64,000 nucleotides of DNA from Methylorubrum rhodesianum (GCF_014199985.1 NZ_JACHOS010000025.1:1-64000); one strand, 5' to 3'. Counted from the stretch's first letter, positions 1 to 9,829 are shown. Made by a program: numbers and translations. Notes: generated by a model from the sequence alone, not told the origin.

Positions 1-616
1 CAGTTACCCGGATCAGCTCCGCTCCACCGACAATCCCGAAGACCGTCGAAGCCCTCGCCCACCAAGCGGTGGACCGCGGCGCCCCGTCGGTGAAACGGGG
101 TATAGGGAGCCCGCGGCCGGAGGTCAATCGAAAAGTCGCGGAAAACGCATCCGGCGCCGTGGCGGAGCATCCTCGGGGCACGATGGGGCGCGTCAGGGCA
201 CGGGGTGTTGTCGCCGGCCTCCGCTCCGAAGCGTGCGGCTCGCTTGCTGACGCAGGACAGCGTGCGTCTTCTCTCCCTGCGAGATACCGAACAGCGACGT
301 CCGGCACTCGCGAGCATCCCCTTCGACGTCGCCCTCGTGCTCACGCCACTTTTTCTCGCCCCCCTCGTCGCCCCGACGCGCTTCGGCATGGCGATCCCTC
401 AAAGCCACGGCCGGCGACAGACCGTTTCCGTGCGGCTCTGGAGGAAGCTCGAAGGCGCCGTCCCGTTGCGGCCAGGGGATGCTTTAAGATGACGCCCGTC
501 GCGCCGTCGAACCGGTCGGCGGCTTGTCTTTCGCGCGTCTCCGGACGGGAAAGCGCGAGCCGGCGGCGAGGCTTGACCCGGGCCCGGTCCCGTGCCTTTT
601 GGCCCCTCTGGTACCA
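1..616. other. Intergenic stretch upstream of tRNA-Arg; no gene supported
   Basis: Several frames stay open here on both strands, but their translations are arginine- and proline-rich low-complexity strings without any recognisable domain or ribosome binding site, as expected by chance in GC-rich DNA. Nothing but a possible tRNA promoter near the right end can be supported. The end of an upstream gene could lie outside the window. Confidence 0.5.
572..600 (+). promoter_or_regulatory. Possible sigma-70 promoter of tRNA-Arg
   Basis: A CTTGAC box at 572-577 is followed after 17 bases by CCTTTT at 595-600, about 17 bases before the tRNA 5' end. The -35 matches well and the -10 poorly, so this is a positional suggestion only. 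Confidence 0.25.
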
Positions 617-693
617 GACTCCGTAGCTCAGCTGGATAGAGCAGCCGCCTTCTAAGCGGCAGGTCGTAGGTTCGAGCCCTACCGGGGTCGCCA
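617..693 (+). tRNA. tRNA-Arg (anticodon TCT)
   Basis: The full cloverleaf can be folded by hand. The acceptor stem pairs 617-623 (GACTCCG) with 683-689 (CGGGGTC), with one G-T pair. The anticodon stem pairs 644-648 with 656-660 and closes a seven-base loop whose middle bases TCT (651-653) read AGA arginine codons. The T-arm pairs 666-670 with 678-682 around TTCGAGC. G690 is the discriminator and CCA (691-693) is encoded. AGA is rare in GC-rich genomes, so this is probably a minor-codon tRNA. Such genes are common integration targets, but no integrase is next to it. Confidence 0.97.
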
Positions 694-905
694 AACTCCC
701 TCAAAGCCGATCCATGGCCGTCGAGCATGATGCTCGGCGCCACCCATCGCCTCCGCACCGGATGACGCGTCCTCGATGAGCGTCGTTTCGACGCCGCGGG
801 GAGACCGGCCGCGCCGGCCGTCGTTGCCAAGCGATCAGGTAGCACGCCGCACTCCCGGCCGGGTCAATCCCGACGGGACGGCCTCCGGTGCGGGAGATGA
901 TTGCG

Positions 906-3227
906 ATGGATCAGGCCGACACAGCCCTGGAAGGTGCCAAGAACGGTGACATGGACGGAGCCCCGGAGCGTGTCCTGGGTCGCCCGCAGGTCCGGATCGA
1001 GGGACGGGCCAAGGTCACCGGAGCGGCGCTCTACGCGTCCGATCGGCGCGTGCGCAGCACTGCGCACGCCGCCCTCGTCACCAGCACGATCGCGCGCGGG
1101 CGGATCCGCAGCTTCGATCTCGCCGCAGCCGAGGCCGTACCGGATCTGCTCGGGATCTTCACGCATCGCGACTTCGCGGGTGCGATCGCACCCGTCCCCC
1201 ACCTGATGGCCGGCGGATACGCCAATTCCTCGCATCTCCCGCTCGGGTCGGACCGGGTGGCCTATGCCGGCCAGATCGTCGCCCTCGTGGTCGGACGAAC
1301 GCCGGAGGCCGCGGCTCGAGCGGCCGCCCTCGTCGGCGTGGATTACGCACCGGAGCCCGCCGCCGCGACCTTCGACGATCCGGGCGCCGAAACCGTGCGG
1401 CTCGCCGATCTCAAGGCCCACCACGAGGACATCGCCACGGGCGATCCCGTCGCCGCATGGCGGGAGGCCGCGGCGCGGGTGCAGGTGCGCTACACGACGC
1501 CGGTCCAGCATCACAATCCGATCGAGTTGTTCACCACCTGCTGCGCCTGGGAGGGTGACCGACTCACCGTCCACGAGCCGAGCCGCTATATCGGCGCCGT
1601 CCGGCACGGGCTCGCGGCCCAGCTCGGCCTCGATCCCGCCCAGGTGCAGGTCGTCTCCGGCCCGATCGGCGGACATTTCGGATCGAAATTCGCCCTCGCG
1701 CAGTACACCGCCCCCGTCGCACTGGCTGCCAAGCGTCTCGGCTGCCCGGTCTCGCTGGTGCCGACCCGGCGGCAATGCTTCACCATCGCCAATCACCGTC
1801 CGGAGACGCGCCACGACATTCGGCTGTCGGCGGATCGTGACGGGCGGTTCACCGGCCTCGTTCACGCGGCGGAGGTCGTCACCTCGCGCTTCGATCCCTT
1901 CGCCATGGAGGGGACGGACGTGACCGCGAGCCTCTACGCATGCCCGGCGATCCGCACGGAGGAGCGTGCGGTCCGGGTCGACCGCAACACCCCCGGCCCG
2001 ATGCGGGCGCCGCCGGAGGTCCCCTACCTGTTCGCGCTGGAGAGCGCCGTTGACGAGATGGCTTGGCAGCTCGGTCTCGATCCGATCGAACTGCGCCGCC
2101 GCAACGACACCGCCCGCGATCCGGTCTCGGGCAAGCCGTTCTCGAGCCGGCCGCTGATGGCCTGCTTCGACGCGGGGGCGGCCGCCTTCGGCTGGGCGCG
2201 GCGGTCGTCGCGACCGGAATCGAGGCAGGTGGGCACCATCCGGGCGGGATCTTGGCGCGTCGGCCTCGGCTGCGCCGCCTCCGTGCGGCCGGTGAAGATC
2301 GCCGCGGCAACGATGCGGTTGCGGCTCGCCGCGGACGGCACGGCGGAGGTGGCGTGCGCTCACCACGAGATCGGCAACGGCATCACCACGCTGCTGGCGA
2401 TGGGGGCGGCCGAGGGACTCGGCGTGCCGCTGGAGCGGGTCCGGGTCGAACTCGGCGACACCGCCCTGCCTGCGGCCGGCCTCTCGGGCGGATCGAGCAC
2501 CTCGACGAGCCTGATGAGCGCCTTGGCCCTCGGCTGCGAGCAGCTGCGCGAGCGGCTGGCGCGGGAGGCCACGGCCCCGGACCGACCGCTGGCGGGGCGT
2601 GATCCGGCCGGGCTGCGCCTCGCCGGCGGCCGGCTCACCGCGCCCGGCGGCGGCGCGCTGCCGCTCGCCGAGGCGGTCGCGCTGATCGACGCGGACGGGG
2701 TGGAGGCGCTCGCCGAATTCGTGCCGCCGGGCAGTGCCCCCGATGCGCTGGACGTCCTGCGCAGGGGTCATATCGGGCTCACCACAGGGGGAGATGCGCT
2801 GAAATGGGCATTCGGCGCACAGTTCGCGGAAGTGCATGTCCACGCCGAGACCGGGGAGATCCGGGTGGCGCGGCTGACCGGGGCTTTCGCGGCCGGCCGC
2901 ATTCTCAACCCGCTGACGGCGCGCAGCCAGCTCCTCGGCGGGATGATCTGGGGGCTGGGATCGGCGCTTCTGGAGGAGACCGTCCTCGACGGCGCCGCCT
3001 ACCGTAATCCCGATCTCGCCGAGTACCTCGTTCCCACCGCCATGGATACCGGCGCGGTCGAGGCGTTGCTTGTGCCGGATCCCGACGAAACCGTGAACCC
3101 GCTCGGCGTGAAAGGACTCGGCGAACTCGGTATCATCGGTGTCAACGCCGCGATCGCCAACGCCGTCTACCACGCCACCGGTCGCCGCATCCGCACGCTG
3201 CCGATCCGCATCGAGGACATGCTGTAG
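906..3227 (+). CDS. Xanthine dehydrogenase family protein, molybdopterin-binding subunit
   Basis: Large molybdenum-cofactor subunit (773 aa from this start) of an aldehyde/xanthine oxidoreductase-type enzyme. Such subunits hydroxylate aldehydes or N-heterocycles and pass electrons to [2Fe-2S] and FAD subunits. The N-terminal region has the usual RVEGRAKVTG-like opening (IEGRAKVTGAALYASD). A cofactor loop GPIGGHFGSKF lies near residue 250. The C-terminal GVKGLGELGIIG carries the family's catalytic glutamate near residue 740. The frame is open from a GTG at 888; ATG 906 is preferred because GGGAG sits 9 bases upstream. No iron-sulfur or FAD partner gene is adjacent, which is unusual because these subunits normally form three-gene operons. 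The substrate cannot be told. Confidence 0.9.
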   Translation: MDQADTALEGAKNGDMDGAPERVLGRPQVRIEGRAKVTGAALYASDRRVRSTAHAALVTSTIARGRIRSFDLAAAEAVPDLLGIFTHRDFAGAIAPVPHLMAGGYANSSHLPLGSDRVAYAGQIVALVVGRTPEAAARAAALVGVDYAPEPAAATFDDPGAETVRLADLKAHHEDIATGDPVAAWREAAARVQVRYTTPVQHHNPIELFTTCCAWEGDRLTVHEPSRYIGAVRHGLAAQLGLDPAQVQVVSGPIGGHFGSKFALAQYTAPVALAAKRLGCPVSLVPTRRQCFTIANHRPETRHDIRLSADRDGRFTGLVHAAEVVTSRFDPFAMEGTDVTASLYACPAIRTEERAVRVDRNTPGPMRAPPEVPYLFALESAVDEMAWQLGLDPIELRRRNDTARDPVSGKPFSSRPLMACFDAGAAAFGWARRSSRPESRQVGTIRAGSWRVGLGCAASVRPVKIAAATMRLRLAADGTAEVACAHHEIGNGITTLLAMGAAEGLGVPLERVRVELGDTALPAAGLSGGSSTSTSLMSALALGCEQLRERLAREATAPDRPLAGRDPAGLRLAGGRLTAPGGGALPLAEAVALIDADGVEALAEFVPPGSAPDALDVLRRGHIGLTTGGDALKWAFGAQFAEVHVHAETGEIRVARLTGAFAAGRILNPLTARSQLLGGMIWGLGSALLEETVLDGAAYRNPDLAEYLVPTAMDTGAVEALLVPDPDETVNPLGVKGLGELGIIGVNAAIANAVYHATGRRIRTLPIRIEDML

Positions 3228-3291
3228 CCCGCGTCGGACTTGGCCGGCGCTTCGATCGACGGAAAGCCGGCGACCGATCGGCCGCGTCGCC

Positions 3292-6200
3292 TTACGGTAC
3301 CAGCAGCCTGTCGTAGAGCGCGATCAGATCCTCGCCCTGATCCGCTGCGGTCCGGGGCGGTTGCGAGGGTTGCGGCGGGCTGGCCCGGAACCGCTCGGGA
3401 TCGGCATCGATGCGCTGGAACACCGCGCGCAGCCCCTCCGGGGATCCGACATCGACCCGGAAGCCGTTGACGCCCTCGTCGATATCCTCGCCGATCGCGC
3501 CGAGCCGGCTTGCCACGACCCAGAGGCCCGCCGCGCGCGCCTCCCGGGTCACCAACCCGAAACTCTCTGGCCAGAGCGAGGGGGCGAGCAGCACGTCCAT
3601 GTCCGCGTAGAGTTCGCAGATCTGCTCCTGCGGCACCTTCCCGACGATCCGGACGGCGGTGGCGCCCCAGGTCTCGTCGCTGACGTAATCCGTCGCCCGG
3701 GCATGGTCGACGAGGATCAGGCTCAGGTTCTCGAACCGGCCCGCCCGGAGGATCGTCTCAACCAGGGTGGCGCCCTTGTGGGCCGTCCGGCCGCCGATAT
3801 GACCGAGGCGGACGCGGCCCGTCGCACTCTCCCGCCGCGCGACCGGCGTCAGGCGCGGGACGCCGTTCGGAATGGCGATCGTCTGCGGAAACCCCGCCTT
3901 GCGATAGATGTCGGCGAAGGGCTCCGATACCGCGGCGACGGTCGCCGCCGCATCGAGCACCCGCGCCAGCCCGCGGCGGCGCGCGATGGAGCCGGTCGGT
4001 GTGACGGAGCGGCTCGTTGCGTCGGCGAGGATGTCGGGCGTCGGCATCTGCACCAGCCCGTCCTCGTCGATGAGGAACTGGAAGTCCGAGATCCACCACG
4101 CGTCGTGGACGGTGACGATGTAGGGGATGCCCCTGGCCCGCACCGCCTCGACCACGCTCGCGGTCAGTTGCTGCACGCAGTGGACATGGACGAGATCGGG
4201 CTCGAAGCGATCGAGCAGGGCCTCGAATTCCGCCCGCACGCTCGGGTTGAACGGGCGCCAGTCCATGTTCCGTTCGCGCGGCGTGGCGATGCGGAAGACG
4301 GGAATGCCGCGATAGGCGTCGATGCGGGTCCGATAGGGAGGCTCGGCTTCCATGTCCGACGCGGCCACCGCGAGTTCGAACCGGTCGGCAGCATGATCGA
4401 GGGTGTGATCGATGTTGTCGCGCACGACCCGCGTGGCGCCGCCGACGGTCTGGGGCGGAAAGTAGACGTTGATTACCAGGATCCGCGGTCGGCCCTCCCG
4501 GCGCGTCCGCGCTACGGGTCCCGATGCGTCCGCGGCGGTGAGACCGGCCCAGGTCTCGGCAGCAGGCATGGGGGCGCCCTGGGTCGGACCGGCCGGCGGG
4601 CGTGACGCGACCCGTCGCTGCGACGCCTCGTGCGGAGCGGGGAAGACGCCGCTCAGGACCTCGACGGCGGCATCCAGTCCGTAGGACGCCAAGGCCTTGG
4701 CCCGCGCCTGATCCCCGATCTTCCGGCGCAGAGCCGGATCGCCGATCAGCGTGGTGAGGGCCTTCGTCCAATCCTGGACCGTCTCGGCCAGAAGGGCATC
4801 CTGCCGGTCGACGAGAATCTCCCGGTAGGTGCGCGTCGCGCTGACGATCGAGGGAATGCCGCACATGGCGGCTTCCAGCCATTTGATCTCGCTCTTGGCG
4901 TCGGCGAAGGGGCCGGGCGCGAGAACCGCGAGGTTGATGTCCGCCCCCGAGAGCGCTTCCCAGTAGGCCGCTACATCGTCGGTGAAGCCGAGTTGGCGGA
5001 CGCGGTGCGCGAACCGCCGGAAGCCGTCGCCGAGGCGCAGATAGCCGGCGATCACCAGGCGGACATGGGGGTTGCGCTCCAACACCGTGAGGAGCGCGGG
5101 CGCGGCGAGGTCGTTGAAGTCCTTGTTGTGCGCGCGAGTCCCCGATCCATAGAAGATGGTCAGGGTCTTGTCCGAGAAGGGCACGCGCGGGCGTTTCAGG
5201 AAGGGGAGATTGCGCGCGTCGAGAGCGTTGCGCAGGACGTGGCAGACGCCCGAACGGACGAGCGGGCGCATCCGCTCGGCCAGGGCCGGTGTCGAGGCGA
5301 GTCCGATGTCGCAGGCCCGCATGGCGTAGCGGAACAGCGGCACGCCGTATTGCAGATCGACGTATTGCTTGTGCGTGATCTGGCCCTCGAAGCTTTCGAG
5401 GGGATCCGGGAACATGGCCGCGTCGAAGACGATGTCGTCGATCTCGTAGATTGTCGGCAGGCCGAGCGCGCGCGCGTAGAGGATCGCGTGCAGGACACCG
5501 GGAAAGGCCGCCACGCGGTAGAAGATCACCGCCGAGGCCCGGTCGAGGGCCGAGCGGCAATCGGCCGCCTCATCCTGCCGGAAGACCTCGACCGTCCAGC
5601 CGCCATGCTCGAGCTGCTGGATCTTCTGCACGACGCGGTAATGGTCGCATTGCGGAAGGTCGCGGTTGGCGACGATGACGATGTGTCCGTTCGCCGGCAC
5701 CGGGAGCGGTGCCGGCAGCGGGTCGACCGACGCGATCAGGCTGGCGATCTCGTCGAGGCAGGCAGTGAGGCGGTCGTCCGCCTCCTGCCGCCGGCCGGCG
5801 GCATAGTCGGCGCACGCCTTCTCGCTCGTCAGAGCGAAGGACGCCGCGATGGCGCGATGCGCGGCGGCGCGCCACTGCGCATTGGCATGCCATTCCTCGG
5901 CTGAGCGCCGGACGCGATCGAGCGCCTCGGTCACACCGCTCGGCCGCGCGAGCAGGCCGTCGATCGCGTGGACATGGCTCCATACGACGGCGCCCGGCAC
6001 GTCCGCCGCATCCGCGAAGGCCCGCGCGGCATCCTTGGTGCGGTTGAGCGCGCGCAGCGCGTCGCCACGGCGATGATGGAGGCGGCCGGAGACGCGACCG
6101 GCCCTCAGCGCCCGGTCGAAGGCTTCCTTGGCCGTGACCGCGTTGCCCTGGACGAGGTGGTACTCGCCGATCCGCTCGAGGAGCTGGGCCGAGCAGGCCT

Positions 6201-7164
6201 GCCGCACCGCCTCGAGATCCCAGAGCGGGAAGCCCGCCGTGATGAAGTGCCGAAGGGCGTTCAACCGACCGGGCGGCGGCGGATCGACGCCTTCGGGCAG
6301 CAGGGAACGATAGACGGTCTCGTCGAAGCTCTCGGGAAAGCGCTCCTCGCCGAGCAACCGGAGCAGCGCCGCCGCCTCGGTGCCGGGCTCCCCCTTCCGG
6401 ATGCCCTGACCGAGCCAGTGACGGTACAGTTCGGCATCACGGGCGCCGGCAGGAGCCTCCGGGTTGTTCGAGCGATAGAAGGCCGGGTCGAAGCGGAGGC
6501 TCAGGGAGATCGGGGCAAGCCGGTCCACCCCTTCGGTCAGGAAGGCGACGAGGCCTTCCATTCGCGAGGTGGGCGTGCGCGGCAGCCACGCCTCGTTCAG
6601 CAGAGCGAATTCGTGGAGCACGAAGAGGTCGAGCCATCCCCCCGGGAGGACCCGTGCGGCGACCAGCAGCTGTGCGAAGCTCTCGGGATGGCGCGCCGCG
6701 GCACGTCCCCCACCCGACGCGCCACCCGACGCGAGCAGGCGCTCGTATTCCTGATCGAGGAGCGAGAGATCGGCCCGGTAGGCACGCCCCTCGAGCCGCC
6801 CGAAGCGCAGATAATGCTCCCTGAGTTCCCACGGCTCGGACAGGCCGGCCAGATCGTCGTGGAGCGCCCGGTAATGCTCCGGGATGAAATCCTTCGGCAG
6901 CGGGCTGCTGTCCCGCTCCAGGGCGGCGATGAGCGCGGCAGCGTTCCGGGCGCGGCCCTCCTTCCGTCCGTGCTTGACGTAGTGTTCCCTGAGCACTGCG
7001 CCGTCATCGCCCAGAATGGCGAGGTCCGGGTAGTAACGCCGGTAGAAGACCGGATCGAAGCCGCCCTGGCCTGTCGGCTCTCCGGAGGCTCGTAGCCCTG
7101 GTCCGCGCGGGATCCTCGTGAGCCCGACCCGCTTCGAGAGCGATTGCAAGCTGCGCCTGAACAC
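3292..7164 (-). CDS. Large multidomain glycosyltransferase (two GT4-like domains)
   Basis: A 1290-residue cytoplasmic protein probably involved in building a surface polysaccharide or glycan. About four copies of an F-D-x-x-Y-Y-x-x-(Y/P)-P-D-L ... HY-x-x-x-G-x-x-E-G-R unit fill residues 35-320, followed by a short TPR-like stretch (around 345-400). A first glycosyltransferase domain spans roughly 490-860 (start VIVANRDLPQCDHYRV) and a second roughly 894-1290. The second has the GT-B opening INVYFPPQTVGGATRV, a VHDAWW segment and the nucleotide-sugar motif PSLWPESFGLVTREARAAG. The frame is open to 7329, but GTG 7164 is chosen: CGAGG lies 9 bases before it, whereas the extra 55 residues look non-coding. 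Sugar specificity is unknown. It stands alone, without other polysaccharide genes nearby. Confidence 0.85.
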   Translation of the reverse strand: MFRRSLQSLSKRVGLTRIPRGPGLRASGEPTGQGGFDPVFYRRYYPDLAILGDDGAVLREHYVKHGRKEGRARNAAALIAALERDSSPLPKDFIPEHYRALHDDLAGLSEPWELREHYLRFGRLEGRAYRADLSLLDQEYERLLASGGASGGGRAAARHPESFAQLLVAARVLPGGWLDLFVLHEFALLNEAWLPRTPTSRMEGLVAFLTEGVDRLAPISLSLRFDPAFYRSNNPEAPAGARDAELYRHWLGQGIRKGEPGTEAAALLRLLGEERFPESFDETVYRSLLPEGVDPPPPGRLNALRHFITAGFPLWDLEAVRQACSAQLLERIGEYHLVQGNAVTAKEAFDRALRAGRVSGRLHHRRGDALRALNRTKDAARAFADAADVPGAVVWSHVHAIDGLLARPSGVTEALDRVRRSAEEWHANAQWRAAAHRAIAASFALTSEKACADYAAGRRQEADDRLTACLDEIASLIASVDPLPAPLPVPANGHIVIVANRDLPQCDHYRVVQKIQQLEHGGWTVEVFRQDEAADCRSALDRASAVIFYRVAAFPGVLHAILYARALGLPTIYEIDDIVFDAAMFPDPLESFEGQITHKQYVDLQYGVPLFRYAMRACDIGLASTPALAERMRPLVRSGVCHVLRNALDARNLPFLKRPRVPFSDKTLTIFYGSGTRAHNKDFNDLAAPALLTVLERNPHVRLVIAGYLRLGDGFRRFAHRVRQLGFTDDVAAYWEALSGADINLAVLAPGPFADAKSEIKWLEAAMCGIPSIVSATRTYREILVDRQDALLAETVQDWTKALTTLIGDPALRRKIGDQARAKALASYGLDAAVEVLSGVFPAPHEASQRRVASRPPAGPTQGAPMPAAETWAGLTAADASGPVARTRREGRPRILVINVYFPPQTVGGATRVVRDNIDHTLDHAADRFELAVAASDMEAEPPYRTRIDAYRGIPVFRIATPRERNMDWRPFNPSVRAEFEALLDRFEPDLVHVHCVQQLTASVVEAVRARGIPYIVTVHDAWWISDFQFLIDEDGLVQMPTPDILADATSRSVTPTGSIARRRGLARVLDAAATVAAVSEPFADIYRKAGFPQTIAIPNGVPRLTPVARRESATGRVRLGHIGGRTAHKGATLVETILRAGRFENLSLILVDHARATDYVSDETWGATAVRIVGKVPQEQICELYADMDVLLAPSLWPESFGLVTREARAAGLWVVASRLGAIGEDIDEGVNGFRVDVGSPEGLRAVFQRIDADPERFRASPPQPSQPPRTAADQGEDLIALYDRLLVP

Positions 7165-8269
7165 CGTCAGCAACCTCGCGCGTGGATTGATCCACGATTT
7201 TTCGGTGGGAGCCCGGCCGAGGCCCCTGCACCGATCGGGCGACCGATGATCGGATGTGACATCAGTCCGGACGGTGCATGGGAGAGGATTTGATCGCTTC
7301 CTGCACGCTGCCTCCGCACGGGACAGCATCGAGCCCAGGGGATGCCTGTCCCGGACCCTCGTACGGATTGCCAGACGTCACATGTCGCCTCTCGACCGCA
7401 CTGCAACAAGCGAAGCAGTAACCATTGCGACCCCTGGGGGCAATCCTCCTCCCGCAACCAGAAAGAGAAAACCGGCCGCGACAGATGAAGAGCGTCCGGC
7501 TGCGTAGTCCAAATCCGCCTTCGGAGGGCAGGCCGCACTGACTCGATCGTGATTGAGCAATTCTCAGAGCAGCAACTCAGCAAACTCTAAGACCTCATTT
7601 CGGATTTCTAAAAATTTGCACAATGATTTATGATCTTATATATATATCGAATTACATCGATCAGACAAAATGACCAAATATCGAACATGCCTGATGCCTT
7701 GATGATTGTATCACATCGGACGAAGCATCCTGGATTGAAATTTTAAAACCGGCAAAATATCACTAGCAAAATACTAGCAAGTCCGCACAGCTGCACTGCG
7801 CGCATCAGAATTTACTTGGCACGCATCGAAATAGCTGAAAGCGCATCGCAAGTCGTTTGCCGGCTCGAGGAGACCAGTGCCTTGAGCCCTGTGCTGGGTG
7901 TGGAACAGAATTCCGGCGACACCGTCCACCCGGAGCGGAACGCTCAAGCCGCCGATATCGCGTATCAGTCGGACCGCCGCTGCCGTCGATGCTGAGCCGC
8001 CGATTCCGACCCGCCATCGCAGAAGGTCGGCGGTATCCAAGCGGCTGCGACATGCATCTTTGCCGAGCCGATTTCTCGACCGAATCGCGTTCACGTAAGC
8101 GCCCGAAGCGGAACCCAGAGGGCCGCCCCTCAATCGGGCGCCGCGACAATCGATGCAGCTGTCCAGTGACGGAACATCGACGGGCCACGCGCCTCGGCCC
8201 GGATGAGTCGGGGCGGCGCACACGGCGCTCCGTCGAAGCCGTGCCCCGTGATCCCGCGTCGACCGCGCC
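7165..8269. other. Gene-poor gap with an AT-rich core
   Basis: No convincing gene was found. Frames at 7774-8325 (-) and 7857-8309 (+) are open but show no domain, no ribosome binding site and shadow one another. The segment 7580-7790 is strikingly AT-rich for this genome, with an alternating T/A run near 7636-7648. It also has a direct repeat of ACTAGCAA (7762-7769 and 7773-7780) with an 11-base period. It could be a long regulatory region for the glycosyltransferase gene or the scar of acquired DNA. Confidence 0.5.
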
Positions 8270-9040
8270 TTACTCCCGGATCGCGGCGAGTCGGGCAGCG
8301 GCGGCGTGAAGGGCCGGATCGTCACGTGATCCGCTCAGCGCGTAGGCGGTGCGGCCGTTGCGCCAATAGGCGGTCGTCCCGTCGCTCGAACGGGCCACCG
8401 GCTCGCCACCTTCGACCAGAGCCAGACCGCTACTGCTCTTGGCAAACAGGGCCAACTCACCAATTTCGGCCGATTGAATCGACACCTCGATTCCGGTGCC
8501 CTTGCGGCTCGGGAAGATCTGCACGTCCCGAACCACCCAGCCCTCCGGCAGCGGCGGCAGATCGACGCCGGTCGCGGCTTCGAGATCGGCGGGATCGTAA
8601 ACCGAGGCCATCGGCTGGCTGTTCGTGCGGGCGCGGATCTGGACCGCTTCCCGGGCCTGCTTCGCCTCCTCGGCGAGGGAGGGATCGATCGGCGAGGCGA
8701 AGGAGCCGGGCACGCCGAAGCTGCCGCTCTCAGTGTGGGCGAGCCACCCTGCCCCGACCAGGACGACGACCGCCGCCGCCCGGCGCAGACGGGAGCGAAC
8801 CCGCTGCCAGGCGAAGGCGCGGTCGATCCGGCGCGCGCCCATGCGCAGCCGCTCCGGCGGCAGGCTCGGCACCGACAGGTAGGCTTCGCGCAGGGCGTCG
8901 CGGTCGCGCAGGTCGGCCATGACCTGCAGCGCGTCCTCCGGATTGCGCGCGAGATGCGCCTCAACTTCCAGGCGGCGCATCGGATCGAGCTCGCCGTCGA
9001 CATAGGCGATAAGATCGGTTTCCGTGACTGGATCGAGCAT
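8270..9040 (-). CDS. Anti-sigma factor, membrane-anchored
   Basis: A 256-residue protein read as the cognate anti-sigma factor of the ECF sigma gene directly upstream. The N-terminus (DLIAYVDGELDP ... VEAHLARNPED) matches the cytoplasmic anti-sigma fold of this family but lacks the His-x3-Cys-x2-Cys zinc motif. A single hydrophobic segment (AAAVVVLVGAGWLA, near residue 105) would place the C-terminal half in the periplasm, where an envelope signal could be sensed. Start ATG 9040 has GGAG 7 bases upstream; the frame is also open from GTG 9070. The gap to the sigma gene is 83 bases, so the two are probably co-transcribed. Confidence 0.85.
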   Translation of the reverse strand: MLDPVTETDLIAYVDGELDPMRRLEVEAHLARNPEDALQVMADLRDRDALREAYLSVPSLPPERLRMGARRIDRAFAWQRVRSRLRRAAAVVVLVGAGWLAHTESGSFGVPGSFASPIDPSLAEEAKQAREAVQIRARTNSQPMASVYDPADLEAATGVDLPPLPEGWVVRDVQIFPSRKGTGIEVSIQSAEIGELALFAKSSSGLALVEGGEPVARSSDGTTAYWRNGRTAYALSGSRDDPALHAAAARLAAIRE

Positions 9041-9123
9041 CAGCCCACTCCGACTGTCCTGCTTGCCCACCGCCCAGCCTTGCCGCTCGCCGGTGCTGCT
9101 CGTTCAACGCTTCACCAGGGCCG

Positions 9124-9696
9124 TCAATTCCCGCTGACGACACGCAGATGTGAGCGGCCGCGGTCGGGCCCCTCGTCGGACGCGCCGGCCTTGCCCTTGC
9201 GGCTGCCCTCTTCGAAGGCGCGCAGGGCGGCCCGGCCGCGACCGAGCCGCGACATCAGGGTGCCGATCGGGATGCCCAGCACGGCTGCGGCATCGGCGTA
9301 GGCCATCCCCTCGAGGGTCACGAGATGAAGCGCGGCGCGCTGCTCCTCGGGCAGACTCTCGAAGGCCTTGCGGATCTGCATGAGCCGCACCTGCCCCTCC
9401 TGGGCCGGCGGGGCCATCTCCTCGGAGAGCTGCACCAGCACGTCGGCATGGCGCGCCTCGACCCGCTTGCGGCGCTGCTCGTCGATGAAGACGTTGTGCA
9501 GCACCGTCATCATCCACGTACGCAGATTCGTGTCGGGCCTCAGGTTCGCGCGCGACTCGAGGGCGCGAACCATTGTGTCGTGGACGAGATCATCCGCCTT
9601 GAGCGAGTCTCGTGTCAGCGATCGTGCGTAGCGCCGCAGGGGCACCAGCAGATCGACGATATCGGAGCGTTGCGCGCGCGTTCGATCGAGGACCAT
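9124..9696 (-). CDS. ECF RNA polymerase sigma factor (RpoE-like)
   Basis: A 190-residue extracytoplasmic-function sigma factor. Region 2 is visible at roughly 15-85 (ARSLTRDSLKADDLVHDT ... NLRTWMMTVLHNVFID). Region 4, with its helix-turn-helix, is at roughly 110-165 (LPEEQRAALHLVTLEGMAY, then GIPIGTLMSRLGRGRAAL). It lies first in a two-gene unit with its anti-sigma factor, the standard arrangement in which release of the sigma factor activates both genes and an envelope regulon. Start ATG 9696 has no strong Shine-Dalgarno. The upstream DNA is AT-rich and contains a dyad (see 9751-9770) that could be part of an autoregulated promoter. Confidence 0.93.
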   Translation of the reverse strand: MVLDRTRAQRSDIVDLLVPLRRYARSLTRDSLKADDLVHDTMVRALESRANLRPDTNLRTWMMTVLHNVFIDEQRRKRVEARHADVLVQLSEEMAPPAQEGQVRLMQIRKAFESLPEEQRAALHLVTLEGMAYADAAAVLGIPIGTLMSRLGRGRAALRAFEEGSRKGKAGASDEGPDRGRSHLRVVSGN

Positions 9697-9750
9697 AAAC
9701 CGTTGACGTCTGTCCGACGCCTTTCATCCGCTCATTTCGCCCTGGAGGCG

Positions 9751-9770
9751 AAATTTTTCGAAAAAACTTC
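9751..9770. promoter_or_regulatory. AT-rich dyad upstream of the ECF sigma gene
   Basis: The sequence AAATTTTTCGAAAAAACTTC is an imperfect inverted repeat about 55 bases before the sigma gene start. Its position suits a promoter or operator element. No protein can be assigned to it. Confidence 0.3.
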
Positions 9771-9829
9771 GGCGAGTGGCTCGGGGCCGGGGCGTCGGAC
9801 CGACGATGGAATCAACCTAGCCGAAAAGA

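Noticed and set aside
341..694. Minus-strand frame beginning MATPVGLEPTTCRLEGG
   Set aside because: This is the antisense translation of the tRNA-Arg gene, a common false protein call.
864..3173. 769-codon minus-strand open frame opposite the molybdopterin subunit
   Set aside because: Shadow frame created by high third-position GC; no domain and the plus-strand product is clear.
7774..8325. Overlapping open frames in the gap before the anti-sigma gene
   Set aside because: No ribosome site, domain or consistent codon pattern on either strand.
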